NCBI GenBank assembly: GCA_017451385.1
Contig: JAFSPS010000011.1
Coordinates: forward strand, 1-64,000
Origin: Bacteroidales bacterium
GTDB lineage: Bacteria > Bacteroidota > Bacteroidia > Bacteroidales > P3
Length of the DNA stretch: 64,000 nt
Direction: 5' to 3'
Positions 17,927-26,558 of this stretch are shown piece after piece; the stretch's first letter is position 1; each line of letters begins with the position of its first letter. Under the pieces are notes generated by a model, which was given only the letters and a program-made list of their open reading frames with translations, was not told the DNA's origin and did no database searches. The translations under genes and the position numbers were made by a program.

Positions 17927-18259
17927 ATGGGTAAGAAGAAAAATGTGGTCGGGGTGGTCTATTCCACCAATCCCGATTTTGAATATCAGTTTGACGAGCC
18001 TGAGGAGGTGGCTACGCTGCCACCCTCGCAGCAGCGGTTGCGTGTCAGCCTCGACCGTCATGGGCGTGGCGGCAAGCAGGTTACACTCGTCACTGGTTTT
18101 ATCGGCACTGATGCCGACCTGCAGAGCCTCGGGCGTGTGCTTAAGTCGGCATGCGGTGTGGGCGGCAGTGCTAAGGATGGCGAAATTATCGTGCAGGGCG
18201 ACCACCGCGAGAAAGTCGTCGCTCTCCTCAAGCAGCAAGGCTATGGCGTGAAGGGCTGA
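17927..18259 (+). CDS. yciH: eIF1/SUI1-family translation factor (YciH-like)
   Basis: A 110-residue protein. The core LRVSLDRHGRGGKQVTLVTGF followed by LKSACGVGGSAKDGEIIVQG and a GYGVKG tail is the SUI1 domain with its Gly-Lys-rich loop. Homologues include E. coli YciH, which is thought to influence start selection; the role in Bacteroidetes is unknown. It follows the lipid kinase by 32 bases. A small hairpin (AAGGGC TGAT GCCCTT) overlaps the stop codon. Confidence 0.9.
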   Translation: MGKKKNVVGVVYSTNPDFEYQFDEPEEVATLPPSQQRLRVSLDRHGRGGKQVTLVTGFIGTDADLQSLGRVLKSACGVGGSAKDGEIIVQGDHREKVVALLKQQGYGVKG

Positions 18260-18295
18260 TGCCCTTAGCCACGACGCATGGTGTTTTCTGTACTC

Positions 18296-18361
18296 TTCGA
18301 CCACGAAAGGGTCGAGGACGACGGATACATTTATTCTAATACGAGATAGTTGAGGACGACG
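18296..18361 (+). repeat. Dispersed TTCG-ACGAAAG repeat array, locus 2 (2 units)
   Basis: Unit 1 at 18296 reads TTCGACCACGAAAG, then GGTCGAGGACGACG. Unit 2 at 18334 reads TTCTAATACGAGAT, then AGTTGAGGACGACG. The units are 38 bases apart, and GAGGACGACG is identical in both (18314-18323, 18352-18361). This is the convergent gap between the eIF1-like gene and the TPR gene. The first 14 bases are exactly the reverse complement of 8681-8694. Confidence 0.7.
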
Positions 18362-18367
18362 AATGTT

Positions 18368-19363
18368 TTACTTGCATCGTTTCACACCATCGGCAGCGGG
18401 CAGAAAGGTGGGGTCTATCGCAAGGGCGTGGTTGAAGTCGTCGAGGGCGCGACGTCGGTCTCCTTTTGACTCGTAGGCCACTCCGCGGCTGAAGTAGGCC
18501 TCCACGAAGAGGCTGTCGCATTGCAGTGCGCGGTCGAAATACTCTATTGCGACATCGTCATCGTTGTTATACATCATCTCTATGTATCCGCGGTTATGCC
18601 ATGCGTCTTTGTGGTTGGGCCATTTGGCGAGCAGTGTCTTGTAGGTTTCTTCGGCGAGGGTGTAGTTGGCGGTCTCCTGATAGAACATGGCGAGGGCGTA
18701 CATGATGTTGGCGTTGTTGCTGTCGAGTCGTATGGCAGTAGATAGATATTCTATGGCCAAAGGGTCGTGATGACGGGCATAGAGCACTCCCAAATCCTCA
18801 AAGGCAGGGGCAAAGTCGGGGTAGATGTCGCACACTTTGCGTAGTAGCTGTACCGCGCTTGCCGTGTCGCCTTTTTCCTTATATATAAAGCTTTTCATGT
18901 GTAGGGCGCGGCGATTGTTGGGGTCGCGTTCCGTCACTTTGCTCAGACTTGTCAGCGCGCGGTCGTAGTCGCGGCTGTAGTATGCCACTTCGCCCTGCTT
19001 CAGTATGGCCTCTTGGTTGTCGGGTTCCAGCTCCAGCACGCGTCCCAGCGCGTTGTAGCTCTTCTCCACGTTGCCGTTGGCGAAGTAGGCGTCGGCGAGG
19101 CATAGGTGGTAGTCGGCCTCGTCGTCGTTGAGCTGTATGGCGTGCAGCAGGTCAACGATGGCGTCGTTGGTGCGTCCCACCTGCATGAGCAGTCTGGCGC
19201 GGTCGTAGTAGAGCGCGTCGTCTTGGTCGTTCTTGTGTATCTTGGCAGAGATGACCTCGATAGCTTGTTCGGGCGTCATCTCTTCTGTTTTCTTCTCCTT
19301 GCCGTTGCATGCCGTCAGCGTGATGACTAATAATAGTACTGTCGCAATGTGTATCTGTTTCAT
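18368..19363 (-). CDS. TPR-repeat lipoprotein
   Basis: A 331-residue protein with a lipoprotein signal ending LTACNG. Roughly eight tetratricopeptide units follow (ALYYDRARLLMQVG, AYFANGNVEKSYNALGRV, EVAYYSRDYDRALTSL, GVLYARHHDPLAIEYL, AMFYQETANYTLAEETYKTL, RGYIEMMYNNDDDVAIEY). TPR repeats bind partner proteins, so a scaffolding role at the periplasmic or surface face is inferred. It lies downstream of dus on the same strand, 67 bases after the dus stop, and may share its transcript. Confidence 0.85.
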   Translation of the reverse strand: MKQIHIATVLLLVITLTACNGKEKKTEEMTPEQAIEVISAKIHKNDQDDALYYDRARLLMQVGRTNDAIVDLLHAIQLNDDEADYHLCLADAYFANGNVEKSYNALGRVLELEPDNQEAILKQGEVAYYSRDYDRALTSLSKVTERDPNNRRALHMKSFIYKEKGDTASAVQLLRKVCDIYPDFAPAFEDLGVLYARHHDPLAIEYLSTAIRLDSNNANIMYALAMFYQETANYTLAEETYKTLLAKWPNHKDAWHNRGYIEMMYNNDDDVAIEYFDRALQCDSLFVEAYFSRGVAYESKGDRRRALDDFNHALAIDPTFLPAADGVKRCK

Positions 19364-19430
19364 GATAAGTATGGTGTGATTGTTTTGTGTTGCTTGATTA
19401 TGAATATGTAATGTGTCAAAATGTTTCGAC

Positions 19431-20417
19431 TTACTGTGCTTCGATGTCTGCGCTCTCGCTGCCCGCTGACGACAAGAAGTCTTTTATTGTCTTCTGTATG
19501 TCTCGCAGCCCTTGCAGGTGCAGTATGTCGGTGTGCTGCTGTTCGCTTATGGGGAGCGAATGCCATAGCAGGCACCAGTATTCTTTTGTCTTGCGCACTT
19601 TGGCTTGCTCGCTGAGCGGCTCGTGCTCTATGGCATCGACCATCGCACCGACAAAATGCAGTGCCATCTCTCTCGTCGTCGGCAGCCCTTTTATGATGTA
19701 GGGCAGCAGAGGGTTCTGCAGTGCGCCACGTCCTATCATGACATCCTTCACTTGCGGGAAGCGTTGGCGTATGCGGCGGTAGTCTTCCGCGCTACGTATG
19801 TCGCCGTTGTATATCAGAGGGTGGCGTATCTGCTGTGCCACCTCGCCGAAGCGGTCGAGGTTGACGTTGCCGCCATACTGTTGCTTGCCGGTGCGTGGAT
19901 GCAGGATGACGCTGCACAGCGGATAGTCATTTAATATAGGTATCAGGCTGAGAATCTCGTCGTCGCGGTAGTGTCCCAGCCGCATTTTGACGCTCAGAGC
20001 CACCTGCAGCCGTGGCACCACTTTGTCCAGCACCTCGCGTACCTCGTCTGGGTAGGGCAGTATGCCGCTGCCTCGGTGCTTGCCTGCCACGCGTCGCATG
20101 GGACATCCTATGTTCCAGTTCACCTCGTTGTATCCTACTTCGCCAAGACGGTTGGCAAGGGCTACAAACTCGTCAGCCTCGCGCCCCAGAATCTGCGGCA
20201 CTACGGGGATACTATCCTTGTTGCGCTCGGGCAGCACGTCGCCAATCTTCTTCCATGCGTCGCTGAGGTTGCCGTGAGTGAGTGAGAGGAACGGCGACAC
20301 GGCATAGTCGAAAGCGTTAGGAAAACAGTGATAGAACACGCGCCGCAGCAGCAACTCCGTGAGCCCCTGCATGGGGGCGAGAATAAGCCTTCCGTCCTGT
20401 GCTACAGCGTTTCCCAT
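19431..20417 (-). CDS. dus: tRNA-dihydrouridine synthase
   Basis: A 328-residue flavoenzyme that reduces uridine in tRNA. It shows LAPMQGLTELLLRRVF at the start, NWNIGCPMRRVAG with the catalytic Cys near residue 91, and IYNGDIRS and VMIGRGALQNPLLP towards the end, which are FMN-binding elements. An in-frame ATG lies 10 codons upstream (20447), but MGNAVAQDGRLILAPM at 20417 is the conserved start. A near-consensus -7 box (GACCTTTG) lies upstream. It leads a probable two-gene unit with the TPR lipoprotein. Confidence 0.93.
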   Translation of the reverse strand: MGNAVAQDGRLILAPMQGLTELLLRRVFYHCFPNAFDYAVSPFLSLTHGNLSDAWKKIGDVLPERNKDSIPVVPQILGREADEFVALANRLGEVGYNEVNWNIGCPMRRVAGKHRGSGILPYPDEVREVLDKVVPRLQVALSVKMRLGHYRDDEILSLIPILNDYPLCSVILHPRTGKQQYGGNVNLDRFGEVAQQIRHPLIYNGDIRSAEDYRRIRQRFPQVKDVMIGRGALQNPLLPYIIKGLPTTREMALHFVGAMVDAIEHEPLSEQAKVRKTKEYWCLLWHSLPISEQQHTDILHLQGLRDIQKTIKDFLSSAGSESADIEAQ

Positions 20418-20479
20418 TGTCCTGTACTTTTTTCTTTCGCCCTGCAAAGGTCGTATTTTTATTGCAAATAGAAAAAACT

Positions 20480-20512
20480 AAAAAAACAAAACGCTCTCAC
20501 GGTGGAGAGCGT
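20480..20512 (-). terminator. Terminator-like hairpin upstream of dus
   Basis: ACGCTCTC at 20491-20498 pairs perfectly with GAGAGCGT at 20505-20512 around a six-base loop. On the minus strand the hairpin is followed by TTTTGTTTTTTTAG, a terminator profile. No gene that could need it lies to its right on that strand. It sits 74-95 bases before the dus start, so it may be a leader attenuator or end a small RNA. Confidence 0.55.
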
Positions 20513-20947
20513 CTTGCCAATACATCTTGAAATAAGTAAGCACGCTTTAGTGTACGCAGGTTTTCAAAAAAAGTTACAAGAAAACATTATTTTTTTGAAA
20601 AAAACTATTCTTTGTCTTTTTTGTATTTGAAATAGAATAAGTTATTGTTAGACTTTTTTGTGAGAAATATTATGCAAATAACATTTTACATGTAATCTTT
20701 ATGTTTTTTTTATAAGTAAATGAGCAAATTTAACTTACAGTTTCGTGAAATATAAATTATTGACAGTATAATTGTTATGTTGTCTTATGATGCACAACAA
20801 TGATGAACAGTTACTTAATTGCAGAATGTACAAATTGCTATTTATATGCAATCCCTATATTGGGTGTGAACATCTAAGGGTGTTGAGGCGGTTCAAATTG
20901 CTGTCTTGTGTTGTTCGAAATATTTTAGCGGACGGTGGCAACGTTTA

Positions 20948-20979
20948 TTTGTGAAAATCCTTTTTTTTTCTCAAATTTG
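20948..20979 (+). promoter_or_regulatory. Near-consensus promoter for the giant surface protein gene
   Basis: TTTG at 20948-20951, 20 bases, then CAAATTTG at 20972-20979, which differs from TAnnTTTG at its first base only. It is 67 bases before the ATG at 21046. Confidence 0.45.
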
Positions 20980-21045
20980 CAGATTGTATTATTATGCCCG
21001 TATAAGTTATAGGCATATATATTATTGTTTGAATATTATACTATT

Positions 21046-24000
21046 ATGCTACATAAAAAGAAATATTGCGTCATAAGTGAAAGTGGAGTGCGGACATTGT
21101 TTGTACTCATTGTCATGCTTGCTGCGGCATTAAGTGCCGATGCACAGCGTGTGCGCTATGTGGACCGCAACGTATGCTCGAGTGAGGCTGGAACAGTCAT
21201 CAGCTATATGGATACGCTGTTCTATGAGGATTTTGAGAATGGCATTAGCTGCTGGACTAATACGAAAGGTACGAACAGTACTGGTTTTGCTACATCCAAC
21301 CAGATGTGTGCATGGATTGTATCTTATTTTCCCGACTATTACGGCTGTATGACATCCTATTCTGGCTTATCGCTTTTAGAGACCTCCGCCTACCCGCTTA
21401 ACCAATTTGCTAATCGTAATGATTTTATTAGTACGTTCACAAGTCCTAATATTCATATCTACGACCCTTCACGTACTACGGTGACGTTCCGTGTTTATGA
21501 TGAAGGCATTGAGGATGTGGGATTTGATGCGTACGGTAACCTTACGTTTGACTACTATGATATTGACTACTATGTTAATACCGCTATTGACGAATTGGAG
21601 CTATTTCTCATCAACCCATCTAACCAAGAGTCGTCGATATGGGGTATTAACCGAGAAGGTGTGGACTACAATTTTACCGATGTTGATTCATGGCAGGAGA
21701 CTGGCGTAAACTTGACTGGTAGCACGGAAGGCGACTACCGGTTGAAATTCAAGCATATCAGTGAAGGTGGCGCAGGTGCGGGTATAGACAACGTGCTTGT
21801 ATATGGGCCGCGCTTTATAACAGTGCCTGCTGGTGTGGCTACAGCTGCCAATGGCGCAGTCATTGAGAGTAGCGAGACCTACTACCGTTACGGCTGTCAG
21901 CAAGAGCAAGTGGTCTATCGCTGGCATGTGCAGAACTGCGAAATAACACCATCGCAGAATGTCGTGGTAGCACATCGCAACGAGAATTTCTGCGAAGGTC
22001 AGACGGGCGGACGTGCCAGTTTTGACTATGCCACCGACACACTGCTATACGAAGATTTTGAGAATGGGCTGCCGGAGTGTTGGAGCAGCTATACGGGTAC
22101 CAACTGCAATGGCTTTGCCGCACGCACACAGATGACTGTGCGCACCGTGCAGAACGCCAACCAAGTAGGTCCCGTGCAGCCTTTCAGTGGACGAGGCTCC
22201 GCCTTCGAGGCAGACCGTGCTACCGACAATGGCAGCAATGCCATAAGCGAACTCGTTACGCCAGCTATCCAGCTGGTAAACCCCGCAGCCACACAAATCA
22301 GCTTTGCTGTGACGATGCCCGGTTTGCAGATAATCGACGAATATGGGCGGGCTACAAACTACTATGATGCCGGACAGGCAGCCATAGGCAGCAGCAACGC
22401 CCAGGGTGCTATAGACCAGACGCTATGGTTTGCTGATGCCGGTGGCTTCGGCACATGGCAGCAGCTGACTGGCACCTTCGGCGAGATACCGTCGGGAGCC
22501 TACTATCTGCATTTCCAGCACGAAAACCTCGGCGGTGCCGGCATGGGCATTGACGAGGTGCTTGTGTATGGTCCCTACCGCCGCGTCATCACGCAGGAGC
22601 TGGCATCGGCACGTGCCGGACAGACCATCACAACCTACGATACCGTTTATCGTGGTGCCGACTGTATGCGCATCATTGCCACCCACTGGACGGTGCAGCA
22701 GTGCAGCCAGCCTAGCAACAATCGCACTATACACCTCTACCACACCATCTGTCAGGGCGAGACGGGCGAATTCCTCAGCGAGCCCGACACACTCTTCTAC
22801 GAAGATTTTGAGACGGGTGGCACCTGCTGGAGTGGTGTTACGGGCGACCACTGTGCCGGATTTAATATCACTAACCGCATGTATTTGCGTACCAGTAACT
22901 TCGATGGCTTGGTGATTGCCGATGACTATCCCATGTGGCTCGGTACAGATGCCACGGTCGGCGGTCTGCGCGCTGCCTTCGAGGCTGACCAAGAGATATT
23001 CCATGAAGGTGACCAGCATACGCCTGTCAGCCAGCTCTTAAGTCCACAGATTTATATCGCAGACCCCGCCATGACCTCAATATCTTTCATTGTCACCAAT
23101 CAAGGTACGGGAAGTCTTGAAGATGCTTCGATGCAATGGTATGACGAGGTGGCATTGGCGTATGGCGAGACGCCAGACCAGCATTTCAATACCAACTTCC
23201 TGTGGGATATTATTGGACCCGGCTATGGCGCTGGGTGGCATCCTGTCAATGTGAGCCTTGCCTCGATGGCGGCAGGCAACCATTATTTCCATTTCCTGCA
23301 TGGCAACAATGGCGGCTATGGTGTAGGATTAGACAATATACTTATATATGGTCCACGTCGTATCACTATCCCTGCCAATGTCTCGGCAGCTGCCGGCGGC
23401 ACTGACCTTGAGACGCAGGAACAGGTGCTTCGCATAGGCTGTGAGCCTACCACCATCGTCCACCACTGGCACGTCAACAGCTGCGAGCGTGTGCTGGAAC
23501 GCTACGACACCATCTGTGTCGGCGAGTCTGGCTATCATATCACTGCCGAGATAGACACTCTTTTCTATGAGAACTTCAACAGTGGTATGCCCTCCTCGTG
23601 GCAGCAGACCAACTACCTCGGACAGGCTGGCAAAGGCTTGAATGGTAGCGGCTTCAATGCCCTCAGCAGTTTCTTTGTCTATGGCGACCCCAGACTTGGC
23701 GTGGAGGTCTTGGGATTTGACGGACGTTCGCTCTTCGAGTATCCGCTCGGTCCGTGGCCAAGTGCGGTAGAAGTAGCTCAGACGAGCAATCCAGCGAGTG
23801 CTCTGCCCTATGCCACTTTCCTGCGTATGCCACGTTTCCCCTTGGGCGACCCCTCGCGCACCACGATGTCTCTCAACCTTTTCGCCAGCGCGGCTGAATT
23901 TCCTGATGGCTATGGCGAATATGCCCCAGGCGCCTATTTCAACGATGAGATAATGTTACAGTGCTACAACTTTGCCGCGGACAACACTACGCCGGTCAAC

Positions 24001-26082
24001 GCCTCGGAGTTCTATCATTTCAACGCCATTGGCATTGAGACATTGGATGAGTCCGAATGGCTTGAGTTGGCAACATCGCCATCGGATTTTGCCACCATGA
24101 CGGCTGGCGACGCGCAGTGTCTCTTCAGCCATGTCAATCGTGGCAGTGTGGGTCTTGGTATTGACAACATACTCATCACGGGTCCGCGACGCATCCTTAT
24201 CCCCTCCGAGGTGAGTCATGCTCAGGGCGGCACCTCGCTGACTACGGAACAGATAGATGCAGTAGATGGTTATGCCAACACACGCATCATCACCCACTGG
24301 TATGTGCGTAATTGCGAGACGGTCATCGACCGTTGGGACACTATCTGTCAAGGTGAGACAGGCTACCATATCACGCGCGAAATAGACACGTTGCTCTATG
24401 AGAACTTCAACAGTGGTATGCCTTCATGCTGGTCGTTCATCAATGCACAGCTCAATGGTAGCGGCTTCAACGCCTTGCATGAGATGTCTATCTATGGCGA
24501 ACCCGCCTATGGCACTATTCCCGCCTACCGTACCGGTCGTTCGCTCTTTGAATATCCTTATGACATCTGGCCCTATGAAATCGAGGCTGCCGTAGGCAGT
24601 GGCAATGTGGCTGTGGCTATCCCCTACGCCAGCCGTGCCTATACGCCGCGCTTCGTCATAGCAGACCCGTCGCGCACCACTATGTCATTGGCTCTCTACA
24701 CCGACTACGTGGAGACTCAGGGCGACCCACGTTGGCAGGATGGCTCTATATTCATTGACGAGGTGATGCTCAACTGCTACAACTTCGGGCGTGACAACAC
24801 TACGCACGTCAACAACACCGAGCTCTTCCACTTCAACGCTGACGGCTATGACTACTATTTTGATGAGAACTGGAACCAGCTGCAGTCGGAGCCTAATGAC
24901 TTCCTCGGATTGACGCAAGGAGGCGAAGCGCAGTGTATGTTTGCCCACATGAATCATGGCGGTACTGGCATGGGCATTGACAACGTGCTCATCATGGGAC
25001 CACGTCGCATAGATATTCCTGCCGAGGTGTCGCGTGCGGCACAGGGCGACAGCCTAATAACCGAAGAAACCGTCTATCGTGTGGGATGCTATCCCACGCG
25101 CATACGCACACACTGGTATGTGCGCATAGGTGAGCCTACCTATCATCCGGCACCGCTTGACACTACGGTATGCGACAGCCTTGTATGGCGCTACGGCATA
25201 CGTACGGCATCGGTGCGTGGAGAGGAGGTGGTGACGGGGCGTAACCATTGTAGTGGCGACAGCATTCTCATCCTTAATCTCGTCGTAGGTCATTCAGCGA
25301 ATATCGTTCTCGACACACAGGCGTTCTGCAGCACTCTCACATGGGAAGGCTCTACCTACACCACCACAACAACGGAGACAAAACACCTTTACAGTGTCAT
25401 AGGACACTGCGACAGCATCGTGACAGGTATCTTTGTGCGACACTATGGCGACACCGTCATCATTGATACCACAATTTGCTCAGACCAGTCGTACTACTTT
25501 AATGGTCACACGTTGCAGTTTGACTACGAGACGGTATATCAGGAGAACTCTGGCTACCTCAATAACCGCGTAGGATGTGACAGTATAGCTTATCTCACGC
25601 TGCGCGTATTTCTCTATTATGAGCATGAGCCTCTATTTGACACCATAACGCAAGACTTGTTGCCCTACACTGGCTACTACCACATTAGCCGTGACAACTA
25701 TTACTACGAGCTGCGTGACTCGGTGATACGCTTCACCTCGGTTCATGGATGCGACAGTAGCTATCACCTCAACCTTGTGATACACTATAATATGGGAGCG
25801 TGCGACTCCACGTTGAAATACCCCAACCTCGTAACACCTAATGGCGATGGCAAGAACGATAGGTTCTTCATCCAAGGACTGGAGCGTGGCTGCTGGCCTA
25901 CCAACGAGTTGCGCATTTACAACCGTTGGGGTATCCTCGTGTTCAAGGCGACCGACCTGCAAGCCGAAGGCGAGGGGTGGGACCCCGGAAGCCAGCCCGC
26001 GGGTACTTATTTCTTCCGTTTCCAAGGCCGCAATCCCTATGGCACCACAGAGCATAATGGCGTTATAGAAGTGGTAAAATAG
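21046..26082 (+). CDS. Giant modular surface protein with T9SS CHU_C-type C-terminal domain
   Basis: A 1678-residue secreted protein. A signal peptide ends LAAALSADAQ near residue 34. Five modules of about 250-280 residues follow, starting near residues 56, 331, 581, 837 and 1113. Each opens like DTLFYEDFENG with a Cys-Trp or Ser-Trp next, and closes like GAGIDNVLVYGPR. This resembles cleaved-adhesin/MAM-like jelly rolls. Links carry TICQGETGYHI-type segments. A Cys-rich region follows (1380-1590), and residues 1592-1678 form the gliding-motility-type domain (LVTPNGDGKNDRFFI, NRWGILVF, PAGTYFF), a type IX sorting signal. An in-frame start seven codons upstream is less likely than this ATG. 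The role is probably adhesion; the ligand is unknown. Confidence 0.85.
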   Translation: MLHKKKYCVISESGVRTLFVLIVMLAAALSADAQRVRYVDRNVCSSEAGTVISYMDTLFYEDFENGISCWTNTKGTNSTGFATSNQMCAWIVSYFPDYYGCMTSYSGLSLLETSAYPLNQFANRNDFISTFTSPNIHIYDPSRTTVTFRVYDEGIEDVGFDAYGNLTFDYYDIDYYVNTAIDELELFLINPSNQESSIWGINREGVDYNFTDVDSWQETGVNLTGSTEGDYRLKFKHISEGGAGAGIDNVLVYGPRFITVPAGVATAANGAVIESSETYYRYGCQQEQVVYRWHVQNCEITPSQNVVVAHRNENFCEGQTGGRASFDYATDTLLYEDFENGLPECWSSYTGTNCNGFAARTQMTVRTVQNANQVGPVQPFSGRGSAFEADRATDNGSNAISELVTPAIQLVNPAATQISFAVTMPGLQIIDEYGRATNYYDAGQAAIGSSNAQGAIDQTLWFADAGGFGTWQQLTGTFGEIPSGAYYLHFQHENLGGAGMGIDEVLVYGPYRRVITQELASARAGQTITTYDTVYRGADCMRIIATHWTVQQCSQPSNNRTIHLYHTICQGETGEFLSEPDTLFYEDFETGGTCWSGVTGDHCAGFNITNRMYLRTSNFDGLVIADDYPMWLGTDATVGGLRAAFEADQEIFHEGDQHTPVSQLLSPQIYIADPAMTSISFIVTNQGTGSLEDASMQWYDEVALAYGETPDQHFNTNFLWDIIGPGYGAGWHPVNVSLASMAAGNHYFHFLHGNNGGYGVGLDNILIYGPRRITIPANVSAAAGGTDLETQEQVLRIGCEPTTIVHHWHVNSCERVLERYDTICVGESGYHITAEIDTLFYENFNSGMPSSWQQTNYLGQAGKGLNGSGFNALSSFFVYGDPRLGVEVLGFDGRSLFEYPLGPWPSAVEVAQTSNPASALPYATFLRMPRFPLGDPSRTTMSLNLFASAAEFPDGYGEYAPGAYFNDEIMLQCYNFAADNTTPVNASEFYHFNAIGIETLDESEWLELATSPSDFATMTAGDAQCLFSHVNRGSVGLGIDNILITGPRRILIPSEVSHAQGGTSLTTEQIDAVDGYANTRIITHWYVRNCETVIDRWDTICQGETGYHITREIDTLLYENFNSGMPSCWSFINAQLNGSGFNALHEMSIYGEPAYGTIPAYRTGRSLFEYPYDIWPYEIEAAVGSGNVAVAIPYASRAYTPRFVIADPSRTTMSLALYTDYVETQGDPRWQDGSIFIDEVMLNCYNFGRDNTTHVNNTELFHFNADGYDYYFDENWNQLQSEPNDFLGLTQGGEAQCMFAHMNHGGTGMGIDNVLIMGPRRIDIPAEVSRAAQGDSLITEETVYRVGCYPTRIRTHWYVRIGEPTYHPAPLDTTVCDSLVWRYGIRTASVRGEEVVTGRNHCSGDSILILNLVVGHSANIVLDTQAFCSTLTWEGSTYTTTTTETKHLYSVIGHCDSIVTGIFVRHYGDTVIIDTTICSDQSYYFNGHTLQFDYETVYQENSGYLNNRVGCDSIAYLTLRVFLYYEHEPLFDTITQDLLPYTGYYHISRDNYYYELRDSVIRFTSVHGCDSSYHLNLVIHYNMGACDSTLKYPNLVTPNGDGKNDRFFIQGLERGCWPTNELRIYNRWGILVFKATDLQAEGEGWDPGSQPAGTYFFRFQGRNPYGTTEHNGVIEVVK

Positions 26083-26101
26083 AGGCAATATAAGATTGAA
26101 C

Positions 26102-26145
26102 AAAAGATTACATCGAAGCAAAAGCACGATGTAATCTTTTTTTTA
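26102..26145 (+). terminator. Terminator after the giant surface protein gene
   Basis: A perfect 14-base stem pairs AAAAGATTACATCG (26102-26115) with CGATGTAATCTTTT (26127-26140) around an 11-base loop, and runs into eight T. It lies 20 bases past the stop codon. Confidence 0.85.
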
Positions 26146-26324
26146 TTCAAGTAGGAAAGTGACGCAGACTGCAACATTATTATTCGAATACGAAAGAAAC
26201 GAAATATAAGAATGATTTTGGTACTTTTCGAATATGGAATGGATAAAAAGAAACGAAAGTGTTTTGTTTTTTTATCGAATAGGAAAGGGATGTGGACGGC
26301 TAAGTTTTTGTTTGAATACGAAAG
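26146..26324 (+). repeat. Dispersed TTCG-ACGAAAG repeat array, locus 3 (5 units)
   Basis: Five diverged units: 26146-26159 (TTCAAGTAGGAAAG), 26183-26196 (TTCGAATACGAAAG), 26227-26240 (TTCGAATATGGAAT), 26274-26287 (ATCGAATAGGAAAG) and 26311-26324 (TTTGAATACGAAAG). Starts are 37, 44, 47 and 37 apart. The unit at 26183 matches the reverse complement of 8765-8778 exactly, and similarity continues for about 40 bases downstream, including GATTTT followed by GGTA. Confidence 0.75.
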
Positions 26325-26494
26325 GAACGAAAGAAATCGAATGATGTCTGATGTTAGGGTCAGAAGCACGTTTGGTGGACACAAATTACATTCAATTCTT
26401 TTCATTTTGATGTTCATATATTGCCTTATCTCTTAAGCCAAATCGGGCATCCCGATGAGTACTCTGAGTATTCAGAATTGCTTTACTTCCCAAA

Positions 26495-26538
26495 AACAAA
26501 AGTGGGTGTCCAGCAAATGGCGGACACCCACTTTTGTT
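26495..26538 (-). terminator. Terminator after the FKBP gene
   Basis: A perfect 17-base stem pairs AACAAAAGTGGGTGTCC (26495-26511) with its complement at 26522-26538, around a ten-base loop. On the minus strand the stem is followed by TTTTTGGG. It sits 20 bases beyond the FKBP stop codon. Confidence 0.85.
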
Positions 26539-26558
26539 ACGATTTAAGTTATTGATGC

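Larger units (their letters stand above)
20418..21045. other. AT-rich intergenic region upstream of the giant surface protein gene
   Basis: About 630 bases with no credible gene; the longest open frame is near 60 codons with no good start context. It contains a strong hairpin (20491-20512), A and T runs, and a near-promoter for the downstream gene. The length and base bias suggest regulation or an unannotated small RNA. Confidence 0.5.
26083..26558. other. Convergent intergenic region between surface protein and FKBP genes
   Basis: A 476-base stretch without a gene. It carries a terminator at each side (26102-26145 and 26495-26538) and, between them, the five-unit repeat array (26146-26324). 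Confidence 0.6.

Noticed and set aside
20772-20954. 60-residue open frame in the AT-rich gap before the giant surface protein gene
   Set aside because: No family or start context, and the stretch is AT-rich and probably regulatory.
26083-26558. Small gene hidden in the array region (74-residue open frame near 26212)
   Set aside because: It is translated from the repeat units and has no conserved features.
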